Assembly (NCBI GenBank): GCA_027451525.1
Contig: DAIDJF010000035.1
Span: 1-59,215 of the forward strand
Direction of reading: 5' to 3'
Source: Ktedonobacterales bacterium
Lineage (GTDB): Bacteria > Chloroflexota > Ktedonobacteria > Ktedonobacterales > Ktedonobacteraceae
Length of the DNA: 59,215 nt
Below the pieces are notes generated by a model that did not search any database, was not told the DNA's origin, and was given only the letters and a program-made list of their open reading frames with translations. The translations under genes and the position numbers were made by a program. Below are positions 35,179 through 43,966 of this stretch, one piece after another (the first letter of the stretch is position 1; each line of letters opens with the position of its first letter).

Positions 35179-35424
35179 GTGGGAATGTTACGGGTGATGT
35201 CACGTCGCGGCGATGACCGCTTTACCTGGAACCAAGAGAAGGCTCTGGTAGGTGACGCCGAGGCAATTGCTGCTGTCCGGGAAGCGGAACGCATCTTTGC
35301 GCAGGAGAGAGCAAAAGGCGCAACAGCTTTCCGTGTACAACCAGGGAAACCCGTTGAGCGCCTTGAGAAGTTTGATGCGACCGCTGAGCAGATTGTACTG
35401 GTTCCACGAGTTGTTGGTGGATGA
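35179..35424 (+). CDS. Small hypothetical protein in a two-gene operon
   Basis: An 81-residue soluble protein (GMLRVMSRRGDDRFTW..., AEAIAAVREAERIFAQERAK) with a helical, charged middle. The GTG start is fixed by AAGGAGG seven bases upstream. The stop overlaps the next ATG (ATGA), so translation is coupled with the membrane protein downstream. No family recognised. Confidence 0.7.
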   Translation: MGMLRVMSRRGDDRFTWNQEKALVGDAEAIAAVREAERIFAQERAKGATAFRVQPGKPVERLEKFDATAEQIVLVPRVVGG

Positions 35425-35831
35425 ATTTGATTACGCAAGCACTGACCGCCCTGGGCTGGGTAATGATTGCACTGGCAGTCGCACCAATGATATGGCTGTT
35501 ACTTCAACCGTACATCAAGAACTGGCTTCCTGCTGAGCGGCGGGCCATGCATCTCTTGCGTGAGCTTTTGACGCCTGAGCAATTTCGTCAGTTATTCTGG
35601 TATGGCTATTTGGAGATTCCTAGCCCAACCGATCCACAGCGGATGTATCGTGTGCCTCGTACAAAAGGCTATGTGCAGGTTATTGAGCGTGGGCGAGCGA
35701 CGATGCGCCTCTGCTTGCAGCCAGTAGAATGTTTGCCTGATGCTGATATCGTTGTGTTGCATAAGCTAATGATAGAGGCCAATGAAGAAACCTACCTGCA
35801 GAAGGCAAACAAATATCTCTGTGTCGAATAG
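35421..35831 (+). CDS. Single-span membrane protein
   Basis: A 136-residue protein with one N-terminal span (about 5-28, QALTALGWVMIALAVAPMIW) and a cytoplasmic domain (LLRELLTPEQFRQLFWYGYLEIPSP, YRVPRTKGYVQVIERG) ending KANKYLCVE. It starts within the last codon of the previous gene. The soluble part looks like a small alpha/beta domain; no family recognised. Confidence 0.7.
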   Translation: MNLITQALTALGWVMIALAVAPMIWLLLQPYIKNWLPAERRAMHLLRELLTPEQFRQLFWYGYLEIPSPTDPQRMYRVPRTKGYVQVIERGRATMRLCLQPVECLPDADIVVLHKLMIEANEETYLQKANKYLCVE

Positions 35832-35856
35832 TACGCTTGGCCCAGACAACGCGTAA

Positions 35857-35894
35857 GAGAAGCCGCTCCACCCACGTAGATGGCGCGACTTCTC
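35857..35894. terminator. Bidirectional hairpin between convergent genes
   Basis: A 10-bp stem (GAGAAGCCGC/GCGACTTCTC, one G-U pair) with an 18-base loop. A TCTTTTTTATT tract follows a few bases downstream on the plus strand. Confidence 0.5.
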
Positions 35895-35910
35895 CTACTC
35901 GTTATCTTTT

Positions 35911-36504
35911 TTATTCTTCGTCCTCTTCCAGGTCGCTCTGTTGCACCTGGATAGTTTTATGATGCCCGTTCTGCTTGACGCAGGCGTGAGGGCTACCATC
36001 CAAAGGTGTCCCGCAGAAGGGACAGACGGGCCGTCCAGCACGCACGATGATCGTGATGTTCATCGAGAGTTCCTGCGCTTGCTCCTGTGTGAAACGGAAT
36101 GTTAGATCCTCGTCATTCTCGCGCACCTGTTCACCCTCTTCTGTGCGTTCTAGTAGCGTCTCTAGCGTAACAATGCTCATAATAAATTGTGCATTGCGCT
36201 CATCGTAAGCAACTGTGATCTGCCCTGCCTGGATGTCGCGTGTAGGGCGGCTGGGAAAATCGGCAGGGATCCCACGTGGGGCGGGCATACCGCTGGCTGA
36301 TGCTTCGGTGCGCAGTATCTGCCCATCAGTAAGCTGTGCCAGGGCACGATCGAGAGCCAGCGAGAGACTATTGAGCTGTTCTTTCTCCATCCAGACCAGG
36401 GCGGAGCCGTGCCCACTTTGGGTGAAGAGACGAAAACGCCGCTGTCCAGGGCGGCCTACGGCCTCGGCTCCCAACACGCGAGACACGCCTAAATCTATAC
36501 TCAT
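35911..36504 (-). CDS. DUF3090-family protein
   Basis: A 197-residue protein: RRFRLFTQSGHGSALVWMEKEQ at about 22-43, DFPSRPTRDIQAGQ, a FRFTQEQAQELS helix, and a C-terminal zinc ribbon (CPFCGTPLDGSPHAC). This is the DUF3090 pattern, seen in Actinobacteria and Chloroflexi, often near phosphoglycerate-mutase or kinase genes; here no such neighbour is present. The RNA- or metal-binding role is not known. GAGGAAGG supports the start. Confidence 0.88.
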   Translation of the reverse strand: MSIDLGVSRVLGAEAVGRPGQRRFRLFTQSGHGSALVWMEKEQLNSLSLALDRALAQLTDGQILRTEASASGMPAPRGIPADFPSRPTRDIQAGQITVAYDERNAQFIMSIVTLETLLERTEEGEQVRENDEDLTFRFTQEQAQELSMNITIIVRAGRPVCPFCGTPLDGSPHACVKQNGHHKTIQVQQSDLEEDEE

Positions 36505-36573
36505 GATACCCTTCCTCGTATTTCTTGTTTCTGTGATGGCACCATCTAACCTGCACGTGGTACGCTGTACGGG

Positions 36574-37554
36574 TTAATAGCCGCGCTGTGGATCATAGCG
36601 GTTGTGCAATGGTTGATCGGCGCGATAACGGCGGAGATTTGTCGCAAAAATCTCTGTCAGTCGTTCGTCGTAACGCACGCTGACGCCCGAAATATGTGGC
36701 GTCAAAATCACATTGGGTAATGTATACAGCGGGCTATCAGCGGGGAGAGGTTCTTCCTCCGTGACATCTAAGCCCGCTCCTGCGATCCATCCCTCTTTGA
36801 GGGCGCGAATCAGCATCTTCTCGTCAATTACTTTGCCACGCGCGACGTTAACCAGATAGGTATGAGATCGCATGCTGCGCAGTTCTGCCTCGCCGATCAG
36901 GTGTTCAGTCTCTGGTGTAAGCGGAACTGCGAGAACCACATAATCACACTCTCGTAGCATATCATGCAATTGGGCTATCGGATAGAGCCTATCAACGTTT
37001 GGTTCTTGCTCGTTGGGCGCGAGCGAGCGGCGTGTTGCCAGCACGTGCATCCCAAACGCTTTCGCCAGATGCGCCACTCGTCGTCCAATACTGCCCAGTC
37101 CCACGATGCCGATGGTCTGGTTATCTAGTTCACGTCCTCCCAGTTTATACCAGTTGGCACTGCGAGGCCAGATATTGCGCTCTTGCAGGCGTACCATTTC
37201 AGGCCATGTGCGGTTGAACATCAGCATACTGCCAAAAACGTATTCGCCAATCGTTACGCCGTGAATGCCCACCGCGGTCGTCACCATTACCCCGCTATCG
37301 GCTTGCAAAATACCAGTTGTCTCAAGGCCGTCAATGCCTGCCCCCGCGCACTGAAACCAGCGCAAACGGGGAGCCAAGTTTCGCCAGTTCTCTGGAATCC
37401 AGTAGGAACACAAAATATCGGCATCTTGCAGGTGGGTTAGAAACGCCTCACTGTTCGTGATACAGGTAACCTCCGCTTGAGCCGCTTCACGCAAAATTGC
37501 TTGTGAAGTCGGGGAAAACTGAAATGTACTTACCACTTTCAAAACATCGGTCAT
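36574..37554 (-). CDS. D-2-hydroxyacid dehydrogenase
   Basis: A 326-residue NAD(P)-dependent dehydrogenase. The Rossmann dinucleotide motif is GIVGLGSIGRRVA, the catalytic Arg is in VNVARGKVIDE, the Glu in DVTEEEPLP and the His in LTPHISGV. It interconverts 2-oxoacids and D-2-hydroxyacids such as glyoxylate, hydroxypyruvate or phenylpyruvate. The substrate is not decided by the sequence, and there is no operon partner. Confidence 0.9.
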   Translation of the reverse strand: MTDVLKVVSTFQFSPTSQAILREAAQAEVTCITNSEAFLTHLQDADILCSYWIPENWRNLAPRLRWFQCAGAGIDGLETTGILQADSGVMVTTAVGIHGVTIGEYVFGSMLMFNRTWPEMVRLQERNIWPRSANWYKLGGRELDNQTIGIVGLGSIGRRVAHLAKAFGMHVLATRRSLAPNEQEPNVDRLYPIAQLHDMLRECDYVVLAVPLTPETEHLIGEAELRSMRSHTYLVNVARGKVIDEKMLIRALKEGWIAGAGLDVTEEEPLPADSPLYTLPNVILTPHISGVSVRYDERLTEIFATNLRRYRADQPLHNRYDPQRGY

Positions 37555-37736
37555 AAAGCAAACGCACTCCTTTAGCGGGTTAATGTGGATAGAGCAAGTA
37601 ATTGAGTGACATCACATGTTCTCTACAGTCTATCTGAATCGCGCGCTTGTGGCAAGTGTTTGGGAATTGCTGACCCCTCTTTTCGATGTATAGCATATAA
37701 TAAAGTCAACACTATCTATTTATTTAAGGAACAGCT

Positions 37737-38249
37737 ATGCATATTCGAGAAGCACACCTTACAGATGCCGCGTCCATCGCGCGTGTCTACGTCAACGGCT
37801 GGCGTACCACCTATGGGGGTATCATTTCCCAAGACTACCTTGATCGGATGTCATATGAACACTTTGAACGCCACTGGGCGACAATTCTTGTACAAAAGGA
37901 TGGTGTGCTCTATGTCGCCGAAGATGAAGTTTTGGGCGTTATCGGCTTCATCTGGGGTGGTCCTGCTCACCAGGGCGATGTGATCTATAGCGCGGAACTG
38001 CATGCCATCTATGTTGATAGCCGCTATCGTCAGCATGGTGCGGGTCGTCTACTTGTGCGAAGGCTGGCCCAGCAACTTGTTCAAGAGCATTTTCAAGCCA
38101 TGATCGTCTGGGTCCTTGCCGATAATGCCTCACGCCGTTTCTATGAACGCCTGGGAGCACAATTTCTACGCACTGGCCCCTATTATGTCGAGGGCGTTGC
38201 CTACGATGACACTGCCTACGGCTGGCCCGATATTCAGGTCTTGCTCTAG
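37737..38249 (+). CDS. GNAT-family N-acetyltransferase
   Basis: A 170-residue acetyltransferase: an N-terminal IREAHLTDAASIARVYVNGWR strand/helix, the acetyl-CoA pyrophosphate loop (YRQHGAGRLLVRRL, R/QxxGxG/A type) and VLADNASRRFYERLGAQF. It transfers acetyl from acetyl-CoA to an amine; the target is unknown. AAGGAACAGCT precedes the ATG. It is upstream of, but not obviously part of, the sulfur operon. Confidence 0.88.
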   Translation: MHIREAHLTDAASIARVYVNGWRTTYGGIISQDYLDRMSYEHFERHWATILVQKDGVLYVAEDEVLGVIGFIWGGPAHQGDVIYSAELHAIYVDSRYRQHGAGRLLVRRLAQQLVQEHFQAMIVWVLADNASRRFYERLGAQFLRTGPYYVEGVAYDDTAYGWPDIQVLL

Positions 38250-38294
38250 GCTACACGCTACACTGTCGATTGTCGGCGGTGTAGTGAAAAAAAC

Positions 38295-38323
38295 TTGACT
38301 TCTTACAACTTCTCAGGTATCCT
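38295..38323 (+). promoter_or_regulatory. Promoter of the sulfur operon
   Basis: TTGACT (38295-38300), exactly 17 bases, then TATCCT (38318-38323). The start point would fall next to the operator at 38331. Confidence 0.75.
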
Positions 38324-38330
38324 TTAAAAA

Positions 38331-38347
38331 ATACCCTACAGGGGTAT
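38331..38347 (+). promoter_or_regulatory. CsoR/CstR-type operator
   Basis: ATACCC-TACAG-GGGTAT, an inverted repeat with six-base arms that fits known CsoR-family operators (G/C-rich core flanked by TA). It overlaps the expected transcription start, so bound repressor would block initiation; autoregulation is inferred. Confidence 0.75.
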
Positions 38348-38433
38348 AGTAAGCACAATTTTCTGGCATTTCATAGATCAACACCACTTCTTTTCCAGGG
38401 GATGTTAAAAGGTATAAGGAGCAGCAAGGGCAT

Positions 38434-38724
38434 ATGGCTGATATTTCTCAATTGGATGAAGAGACCCGTAATGATATTATGCGCCGTCTCAAGCGTATTG
38501 AAGGGCAAGCGCGTGGTATTCAGCGCATGGTAGATGAGGAACGCGATTGTCAGGAGATTTTGAACCAGATTGCGGCTATGCGCGCTGCGACGCACGCACT
38601 TGGGATCTATCTGCTTGAAGAATTTGCTCAACATTGTTTACGTAGTTCTGTCAATGCTGACAGTGCTGAAACTGAAAAGGTGATTGCGCAAATGATGAGC
38701 GCGCTCTCAAAATTGACGCGCTAA
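38434..38724 (+). CDS. CsoR/FrmR-family repressor, CstR-like
   Basis: A 96-residue DUF156 helical repressor (RRLKRIEGQARGIQRM, DCQEILNQIAAMRAATHAL). The family's first sensing Cys is Cys39 and the second is Cys68, but the intervening copper ligand His is replaced (Phe64). Two Cys without that His is the CstR signature for persulfide sensing, rather than copper (CsoR) or formaldehyde (FrmR). Position and neighbours agree: an operator upstream, and DsrE-, TusA- and persulfide dioxygenase genes downstream. The assignment to CstR is inference from residues and context. Confidence 0.85.
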   Translation: MADISQLDEETRNDIMRRLKRIEGQARGIQRMVDEERDCQEILNQIAAMRAATHALGIYLLEEFAQHCLRSSVNADSAETEKVIAQMMSALSKLTR

Positions 38725-38757
38725 TGCTTGCTTTATCCATTGACATCGGTCGATAAA

Positions 38758-38814
38758 CGGAGATACACATATCTCCGCGTATCAATACAACCCACGTTAT
38801 ACGGTATATACCGT
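38758..38814 (+). promoter_or_regulatory. Two palindromes between the repressor and the DsrE gene
   Basis: CGGAGATA-CACA-TATCTCCG (38758-38777) and the perfect 14-mer ACGGTATATACCGT (38801-38814). These could be operators or processing hairpins; neither resembles the ATACCC operator. Confidence 0.45.
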
Positions 38815-38883
38815 GACTCTGAACGCATAGATGTTGTATGGCGTGATCTATGTGGATCACGCTGCGAGCGAAGGAGCACCATT

Positions 38884-39489
38884 ATGACCACCGATGCCAG
38901 CGAACCCTTTACTGTCTCTCCAGAGATGGAGCAGTGGCTTGACCAACGTGTAGAAAAATTGCTTGCCGAACGCATGGATGCGTTAGTGAAAGAGCGTATT
39001 GCGCAGGCGATGAAGCGCGACCCAGCGAAACGCAAAGTTGCCATTATTGCCTCCAAAGGCACTCTTGACATGGCCTATCCTCCGCTGATTTTGGCAACTA
39101 CTGCTGCGGCGATGGATGCCGATGTCCGTATCTTCTTCACCTTTTATGGCTTGAATATCCTCAAAAAGCACGGAGCGAACAAATTACAAGTTGCTCCCAT
39201 CGCCAATCCCGCGCTCCCTGTTCCAATGCCCAATATCCTGGGTATGTTGCCTGGAATGACGCCTCTGGCAACGCAGATGATGAAGAATATGTTTGCTAAA
39301 CATAATGTTGTCTCGATAGGCGAACTGCTTCAGCAAGCGATTGAATTGGATGTCAAATTGATTGCCTGTCAGATGACGATGGATGTAATGGGTTTTAAGC
39401 GCGAAGACCTGATTGAACCGATCGAGGTAGGTGGCGCGGCAACCTTTTTGGGTTTTGCGACGGGTGCGCATACTACGCTGTTTATCTAA
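38884..39489 (+). CDS. DsrE2-like sulfur-carrier protein
   Basis: A 201-residue protein starting behind AAGGAG. After a charged helical N-terminus (about 1-50) comes a DsrE/F-like alpha/beta domain: KVAIIASKGTLDMAYPPLI, ADVRIFFTFYGLNIL, and IACQMTMDVMG with Cys162 at the position expected of the sulfur-carrying cysteine. DsrE2 proteins move sulfane sulfur between TusA and rhodaneses. The very hydrophobic middle (MLPGMTPLATQMM) may touch the membrane. Its place between the repressor and tusA supports a persulfide-relay role. Confidence 0.85.
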   Translation: MTTDASEPFTVSPEMEQWLDQRVEKLLAERMDALVKERIAQAMKRDPAKRKVAIIASKGTLDMAYPPLILATTAAAMDADVRIFFTFYGLNILKKHGANKLQVAPIANPALPVPMPNILGMLPGMTPLATQMMKNMFAKHNVVSIGELLQQAIELDVKLIACQMTMDVMGFKREDLIEPIEVGGAATFLGFATGAHTTLFI

Positions 39490-39574
39490 ACACTTCTCGG
39501 CATTTTTCTCTATTCATGATTTTGAGGCACCATTTCCGCATGGTATGGAGCATGGTGCGAGAAAGGAAGCGATG

Positions 39575-39835
39575 ATGAGCGAAGCCGTACATGTTGATCG
39601 TTACCTGGATGCTAAAGGGATGCTCTGCCCTATGCCTGTCGTTTCGGTCAAACGCGCCATCAAAGATCTGCAACGCGGTCAGGTGATCGCGATTCAGGCA
39701 ACTGACCGGGGAGCATGTCGCGATATCCCTGCTTGGGCCGAGCAGACCGGCCATAAACTGCTCTCTTGGACTGATGAAAAAGGTGTCCTGACTTTCTATA
39801 TTGAGAAGGCAGGCTGGGAAGACGAGGAGTGGTAA
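39575..39835 (+). CDS. tusA: TusA-family sulfurtransferase
   Basis: An 86-residue protein with the TusA signature DAKGMLCPMPVV; Cys18 carries the persulfide. The AAAGGA site favours this ATG over the one directly before it. TusA accepts sulfane sulfur from a rhodanese or cysteine desulfurase and passes it on to DsrE-type carriers or tRNA-thiolation enzymes. The stop codon is 2 bases before the next gene's ATG, so both are expressed together. Confidence 0.9.
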   Translation: MSEAVHVDRYLDAKGMLCPMPVVSVKRAIKDLQRGQVIAIQATDRGACRDIPAWAEQTGHKLLSWTDEKGVLTFYIEKAGWEDEEW

Positions 39836-39837
39836 GG

Positions 39838-41202
39838 ATGTACTTTCGTCAATTACGCCTGCCCGATATCGGTTGTGCCTCCTATATTCTTGGTAGTGAG
39901 GGCGTCTGCGCTGTCGTTGATCCTCGTTGGGACGCCGTTCCACAATATGTCGGGTTAGCTCGACAGCATAGCCTGCGTATCACACATATTATTGAGACGC
40001 ACACACACGCTGATCACGTCTCCGGCGCGACTCGTCTCGCGGCTCGCACGGGGGCGACTATCCTTATTCATGAGCTTGCGCAGATCAGCTATCCGCATCA
40101 GGATGTGCGCGATAGCGATGAAATTATGCTTGGAACTGTACAAGTGAAAGTTTTGCACACACCAGGGCATAGCCTGGACAGTATTAGTCTGCTGGTTCGT
40201 GATATGCAAGGTGATGCAGCCCCGCGCTTACTCAGTGGCGACACGCTTTTTGTCGGTGAGGTTGGGCGTCCAGACCTGCATGGCACACAGGCCGCTGAAC
40301 TGGCGCAACACCTGCACCATAGTCTCCAAGAGCGCGTGCTGACGCTGGCAGATGATGTCGAGGTCTATCCCGCGCACCTCGCTGGTTCACTCTGTGGACG
40401 CCGCATTGCCCCAGAGCCTTCAACAACGATTGGACGTGAGCGTCAAGCCAATAGCCTGCTGGCTTTGGTCGAGCGCGATGCCTTTGTGCGTACTGTGTTG
40501 GAAGATTTGCCGCCACGCCCGCCCAATGTTGAGCGCATTGTGCAGCTTAATCGCAATAGCGCACCATCTTCACGTCCCAAAGCTATACCTCTAACGCCTG
40601 CTGAATTTGTTGCAGGCAAGCACGAGGCGAAAATCATTGACGGACGCGACGTACAGGCTTTTGCGCTGGGCCATCTGGCTGACGCGATTAACATCCCTGT
40701 CGCATATGGACAATTTGGCGTGATGGTTGCGTGGCTATACCCGCCCGATATTCCGCTCTTGCTGATTACCAATGACGAAGAAGACCTCGTTGAGGCCATT
40801 GACTCGCTGATGGTAGTCGGCATGACGAATCCGCTCTCAACGCTTGATGGTGGACCGCAGGACTGGCTGGCGGCTGGCTTAATGCTGATTGAAACGCCGC
40901 AATTGACGGTGACGGAACTGGCAGAGCGTATGAAGATGGGTGCTATCGGCACGTTGATTGACTCTCGTGAGATCGGCGAGATGGAGAAGGGAACCATCTC
41001 TGGCGCACTCAATCTACCCTATCGCGTCATTCTTTCACGCGCAACCTTGCCGCCACTCAATGAACCCGTTATCACGCTGTGCAACAGCGGCAATCGTAGC
41101 AGTGTTGCCGCCAGCCTGCTTGAAAGCCTGGGCTGGCGTGTGATGAATGTGCAGGGCGGCACAACTGCCTGGATCGATGCGGGTTTTCCGTTGACTATGT
41201 AG
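39838..41202 (+). CDS. Persulfide dioxygenase-rhodanese fusion (CstB-like)
   Basis: A 454-residue protein. The N-terminal metallo-beta-lactamase domain has THTHADHVSG (His55, His57, Asp59, His60) and the ETHE1-like HTPGHSLDSISLLV, SGDTLFVGEVGRPDL and PAHLAGS; this domain oxidises persulfide to sulfite. The middle rhodanese (IIDGRDVQAFALGHLADAIN) lacks the catalytic Cys and has LLITNDEEDL instead. The third domain keeps it in LCNSGNRSS. Active MBL, dead rhodanese and active rhodanese is the order of staphylococcal CstB, which turns persulfide into thiosulfate. A GTG three codons upstream is a weaker start. Confidence 0.9.
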   Translation: MYFRQLRLPDIGCASYILGSEGVCAVVDPRWDAVPQYVGLARQHSLRITHIIETHTHADHVSGATRLAARTGATILIHELAQISYPHQDVRDSDEIMLGTVQVKVLHTPGHSLDSISLLVRDMQGDAAPRLLSGDTLFVGEVGRPDLHGTQAAELAQHLHHSLQERVLTLADDVEVYPAHLAGSLCGRRIAPEPSTTIGRERQANSLLALVERDAFVRTVLEDLPPRPPNVERIVQLNRNSAPSSRPKAIPLTPAEFVAGKHEAKIIDGRDVQAFALGHLADAINIPVAYGQFGVMVAWLYPPDIPLLLITNDEEDLVEAIDSLMVVGMTNPLSTLDGGPQDWLAAGLMLIETPQLTVTELAERMKMGAIGTLIDSREIGEMEKGTISGALNLPYRVILSRATLPPLNEPVITLCNSGNRSSVAASLLESLGWRVMNVQGGTTAWIDAGFPLTM

Positions 41203-41221
41203 CGTGGAATGCATTCTCACA

Positions 41222-41318
41222 GGTAATGATGGAAGGATAAAATTCCATGTGCCATGTGCCATGGGCGTATGGAGCTTTATCCTTCCATCATTACCAAATC
41301 CTTCCATCATTACCAAAT
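41222..41318. repeat. Inverted and direct repeats after the CstB-like gene
   Basis: GGTAATGATGGAAGGATAAA (41222-41241) is exactly complementary to 41276-41295. CCTTCCATCATTACCAAAT also occurs twice in tandem (41281-41299 and 41300-41318), and a CCATGTG doublet lies in the loop. It could be a terminator or a decayed mobile element. Confidence 0.7.
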
Positions 41319-41417
41319 CCTTCGCCGCGCTCTTTCCACGCATTGACAATCCCTATCTTTCCCTGTTACCCTACGAATACAACGACAATGCTGTGCGCCT
41401 CTACGAAGGAGTATTTT

Positions 41418-42599
41418 ATGAGCCAACCTCTGAGCGGTATTCGCATTCTCGACCTCTCGCGTCTGTTGCCGGGCGCGTATGCCTCACAGATGCTTGCGGA
41501 CTTTGGAGCCGAGGTCATTAAAGTAGAAGAGCCTGGAAGTGGGGATTATGGTCGCTATATGCAGCCACACGGTCCTGGCGGCTTGAGTCTCTATTTCCTT
41601 GCCATTAATCGCAATAAACGCAGTGTGACCCTGAACCTCAAGACGCCGCAGGGCCGTGAGATATTTCTGCGCATGGTGCGCGAGGCTGATGTTATCTTAG
41701 AGAGCTTCCGTCCGGGTGTCATGGAACGTCTGGGGCTGGGCTACGAGCAATTGCGCGAGATCAAACCGGGCATCATCTATTGTGCGATTAGCGGCTATGG
41801 GCAAACTGGGCCGTATCGTCTGCGTGCCGGACATGATCTCAACTACGAAGGCTATGCTGGTCTGCTTGATTATAATCGCTCTCCTGATGGCGCACTCGCT
41901 ATGCCGCCCACGCAACTTGCGGACCTCGCCGGTGGCAGCTTTATGGCGATTATTGGTATCCTGACCGCGCTGCTTGGGCGTACGCGCACGGGCGAGGGCC
42001 GTATGGTCGATGTTGCGATGAGTGAGGGTATTCTGTCACTCATGCCGCTGGTTGCCACCGCGTATCTCAACACTGGCAAAGTTCCACAGCCGGGCCATTC
42101 GACGCTTGATGGCGCGTTGCCGTGCTATAACATGTATGAGACACAGGATGGCAAGTATGTGACACTGGCAGCTCTAGAGCCAAAATTTTGGCATACCTTT
42201 TGCACACATATCGGTCACCTTGAACTGTTGCCTTTCCACCTGCCTCTTGGCCCTGAAGAGCGTGCGCAGGCGATGGAGATTGTTGCCAATGTCTTCAAAA
42301 CCAAGACACGCGCTGAATGGCTTGCCGAGTTTGCCGACATTGATGCCTGTGTTGGCCCCGTCTACACCTTAGATGAGGCATTGCGCGACCCACAGGTTCA
42401 GGCGCGTGGCGTCTCCGTCACTGATGGCACGGGCGAGACGACCTTCTACACCTTGACGAGCTTTCCGCGCATCTCCGACGTTGACATGGAGCAACTGCAC
42501 TCTGTGCCTACGCTGGGTGAGCATAACGCGGAATTATTGCACTCACTGGGCTACAATGAAGCGCAGATTGCGCGATTGAAGAGTGACGGAATTATCTAG
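41418..42599 (+). CDS. CaiB/BaiF family CoA-transferase or acyl-CoA racemase
   Basis: A 393-residue protein: LSGIRILDLSRLLPGAYASQMLADFGAEVIKVEEPG at the N-terminus, SGYGQTGPY, RAGHDLNYEGYAGLL, VDVAMSEGILSL and FPRISD. The AGHDLNY block is closer to alpha-methylacyl-CoA racemases than to formyl-CoA transferases, so racemisation of a branched acyl-CoA is possible, but the family (III CoA-transferases) covers many substrates. GAAGGAG precedes the ATG; the frame upstream of it is the repeat region. No obvious link to sulfur chemistry. Confidence 0.88.
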   Translation: MSQPLSGIRILDLSRLLPGAYASQMLADFGAEVIKVEEPGSGDYGRYMQPHGPGGLSLYFLAINRNKRSVTLNLKTPQGREIFLRMVREADVILESFRPGVMERLGLGYEQLREIKPGIIYCAISGYGQTGPYRLRAGHDLNYEGYAGLLDYNRSPDGALAMPPTQLADLAGGSFMAIIGILTALLGRTRTGEGRMVDVAMSEGILSLMPLVATAYLNTGKVPQPGHSTLDGALPCYNMYETQDGKYVTLAALEPKFWHTFCTHIGHLELLPFHLPLGPEERAQAMEIVANVFKTKTRAEWLAEFADIDACVGPVYTLDEALRDPQVQARGVSVTDGTGETTFYTLTSFPRISDVDMEQLHSVPTLGEHNAELLHSLGYNEAQIARLKSDGII

Positions 42600-42617
42600 G
42601 AATGGGGGATATGCCAG

Positions 42618-43808
42618 ATGAAAAAACATCTCATGGTTGAACGGGCAGAACAGATCATGCAGCCCTATCTTGATGATCTCAAAGCCATCGTCAACATCGA
42701 CTCCGGCACATACACGAAGGCAGGTGTTGATCGCGTCGGCGCGTATCTACAAGAGCGTTTTCAAGATTTTGGCTTCTCCACCTCGTTTGACCAGCAGGAC
42801 GTATACGGCGATCATCTCGTTGCCACGCACACGGGCGATGCACCACATGGGCCGCGCATTCTGCTCATCGGGCACATGGATACCGTCTTGCCCGATGGTG
42901 ACGCGGAAAAACGCCCCTTTACGATTAGTCAGCGCAATGGTATGCAGATTGCCACTGGTCCTGGCATACTCGATATGAAATCTGGCCTGTTGATAGGCAT
43001 GTATGGCCTGCATCTGCTAATTCAGGCGCAGCAGGCCAGCTATCGGCAGGTAACGTGTGTCTGGAATAGCGACGAGGAGATTGGTTCACCTGCCAGCAAA
43101 CCGCTGATCGAGGAGATTGCGCGCCAATCGGACGCTGTAATCGTGTTGGAGCCTGGACGCGCCATTGGCTCCGTCGTCTCCTCGCGGCGCGGCTCTGGTC
43201 AATATCGCGTCGAGGTGCATGGGCTGGCTTCACACGCGGGGGTTGAGCCACACAATGGGCGCAACGCCATTCACGAACTGGCCTACAAAGTGCTGGCATT
43301 GCAAGCCATCAACGGCACCATCCCTGGCGTGACGCTCAGCGTAGGCACGATTCGCGGCGGTGAACGCACGAATGTTGTGCCCGATTTTGCCTATTGCGAG
43401 ATGGATGTGCGTGTCAGCGATCAGCATGGTCTCCATGCTATCGAAGCCGCAATTCAGCGTGTTGCCGCCAAGACGTATATTGATGGCACAAAAACGAGTG
43501 TCAGTGGTGGCATGCGCTGTATGCCCTTTGAACGCTCAAAGCGCAACGAGCCACTGGTCGGGTTGGCAAAAGAGGCAGGTAGCGAATTGGGCCTGAAAAT
43601 TCAAGATCTCGGTAGCGGTGGCGCGTCCGATGCCAACAATACAGCGGCATTGGGCATTCCTACTATTGATGGTCTCGGCGCGGGTGGTGGCTTGGCGCAT
43701 AATTCCGGCGAATACATCGAACTGGACTATATGCCCACGCGCATCGCCCTGCTCTCAGGTCTTGTCTCGCACATCTGCGCCGACCCGCGTTTCGCCTCCG
43801 TCTCGTAA
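42618..43808 (+). CDS. M20-family metallopeptidase (carboxypeptidase G2-like)
   Basis: A 396-residue zinc peptidase: LIGHMDTVLP (His/Asp metal ligands), GILDMKSG (bridging Asp), NSDEEIGS (the catalytic general-base Glu and a metal ligand), VLEPGR, a lid domain with GLASHAGVEPHNGRNAI, and GGLAHNSGE (His ligand). This matches glutamate-carboxypeptidase-type M20 enzymes that remove C-terminal acidic residues or act on other amide substrates. It starts 18 bases after the CoA-transferase stop, so the two may be co-transcribed. Confidence 0.9.
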   Translation: MKKHLMVERAEQIMQPYLDDLKAIVNIDSGTYTKAGVDRVGAYLQERFQDFGFSTSFDQQDVYGDHLVATHTGDAPHGPRILLIGHMDTVLPDGDAEKRPFTISQRNGMQIATGPGILDMKSGLLIGMYGLHLLIQAQQASYRQVTCVWNSDEEIGSPASKPLIEEIARQSDAVIVLEPGRAIGSVVSSRRGSGQYRVEVHGLASHAGVEPHNGRNAIHELAYKVLALQAINGTIPGVTLSVGTIRGGERTNVVPDFAYCEMDVRVSDQHGLHAIEAAIQRVAAKTYIDGTKTSVSGGMRCMPFERSKRNEPLVGLAKEAGSELGLKIQDLGSGGASDANNTAALGIPTIDGLGAGGGLAHNSGEYIELDYMPTRIALLSGLVSHICADPRFASVS

Positions 43809-43966
43809 ATGTTTATGAACGTAATTTATCGTATTTAAATGAATAAGATGGATAACGGCGTAGTGCTCTGTCAAACATCATGTGATACATTTTGTGAACG
43901 GACGGGCAATGACACAGACATTGCAGCCAACCGCATCGTGCGGAGGGCAGGGCGACCGCGAGGTTA

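Noticed and set aside
38434..38724. Copper-responsive CsoR
   Set aside because: The His between the two Cys that copper CsoR needs is replaced by Phe, and the neighbours are sulfur genes.
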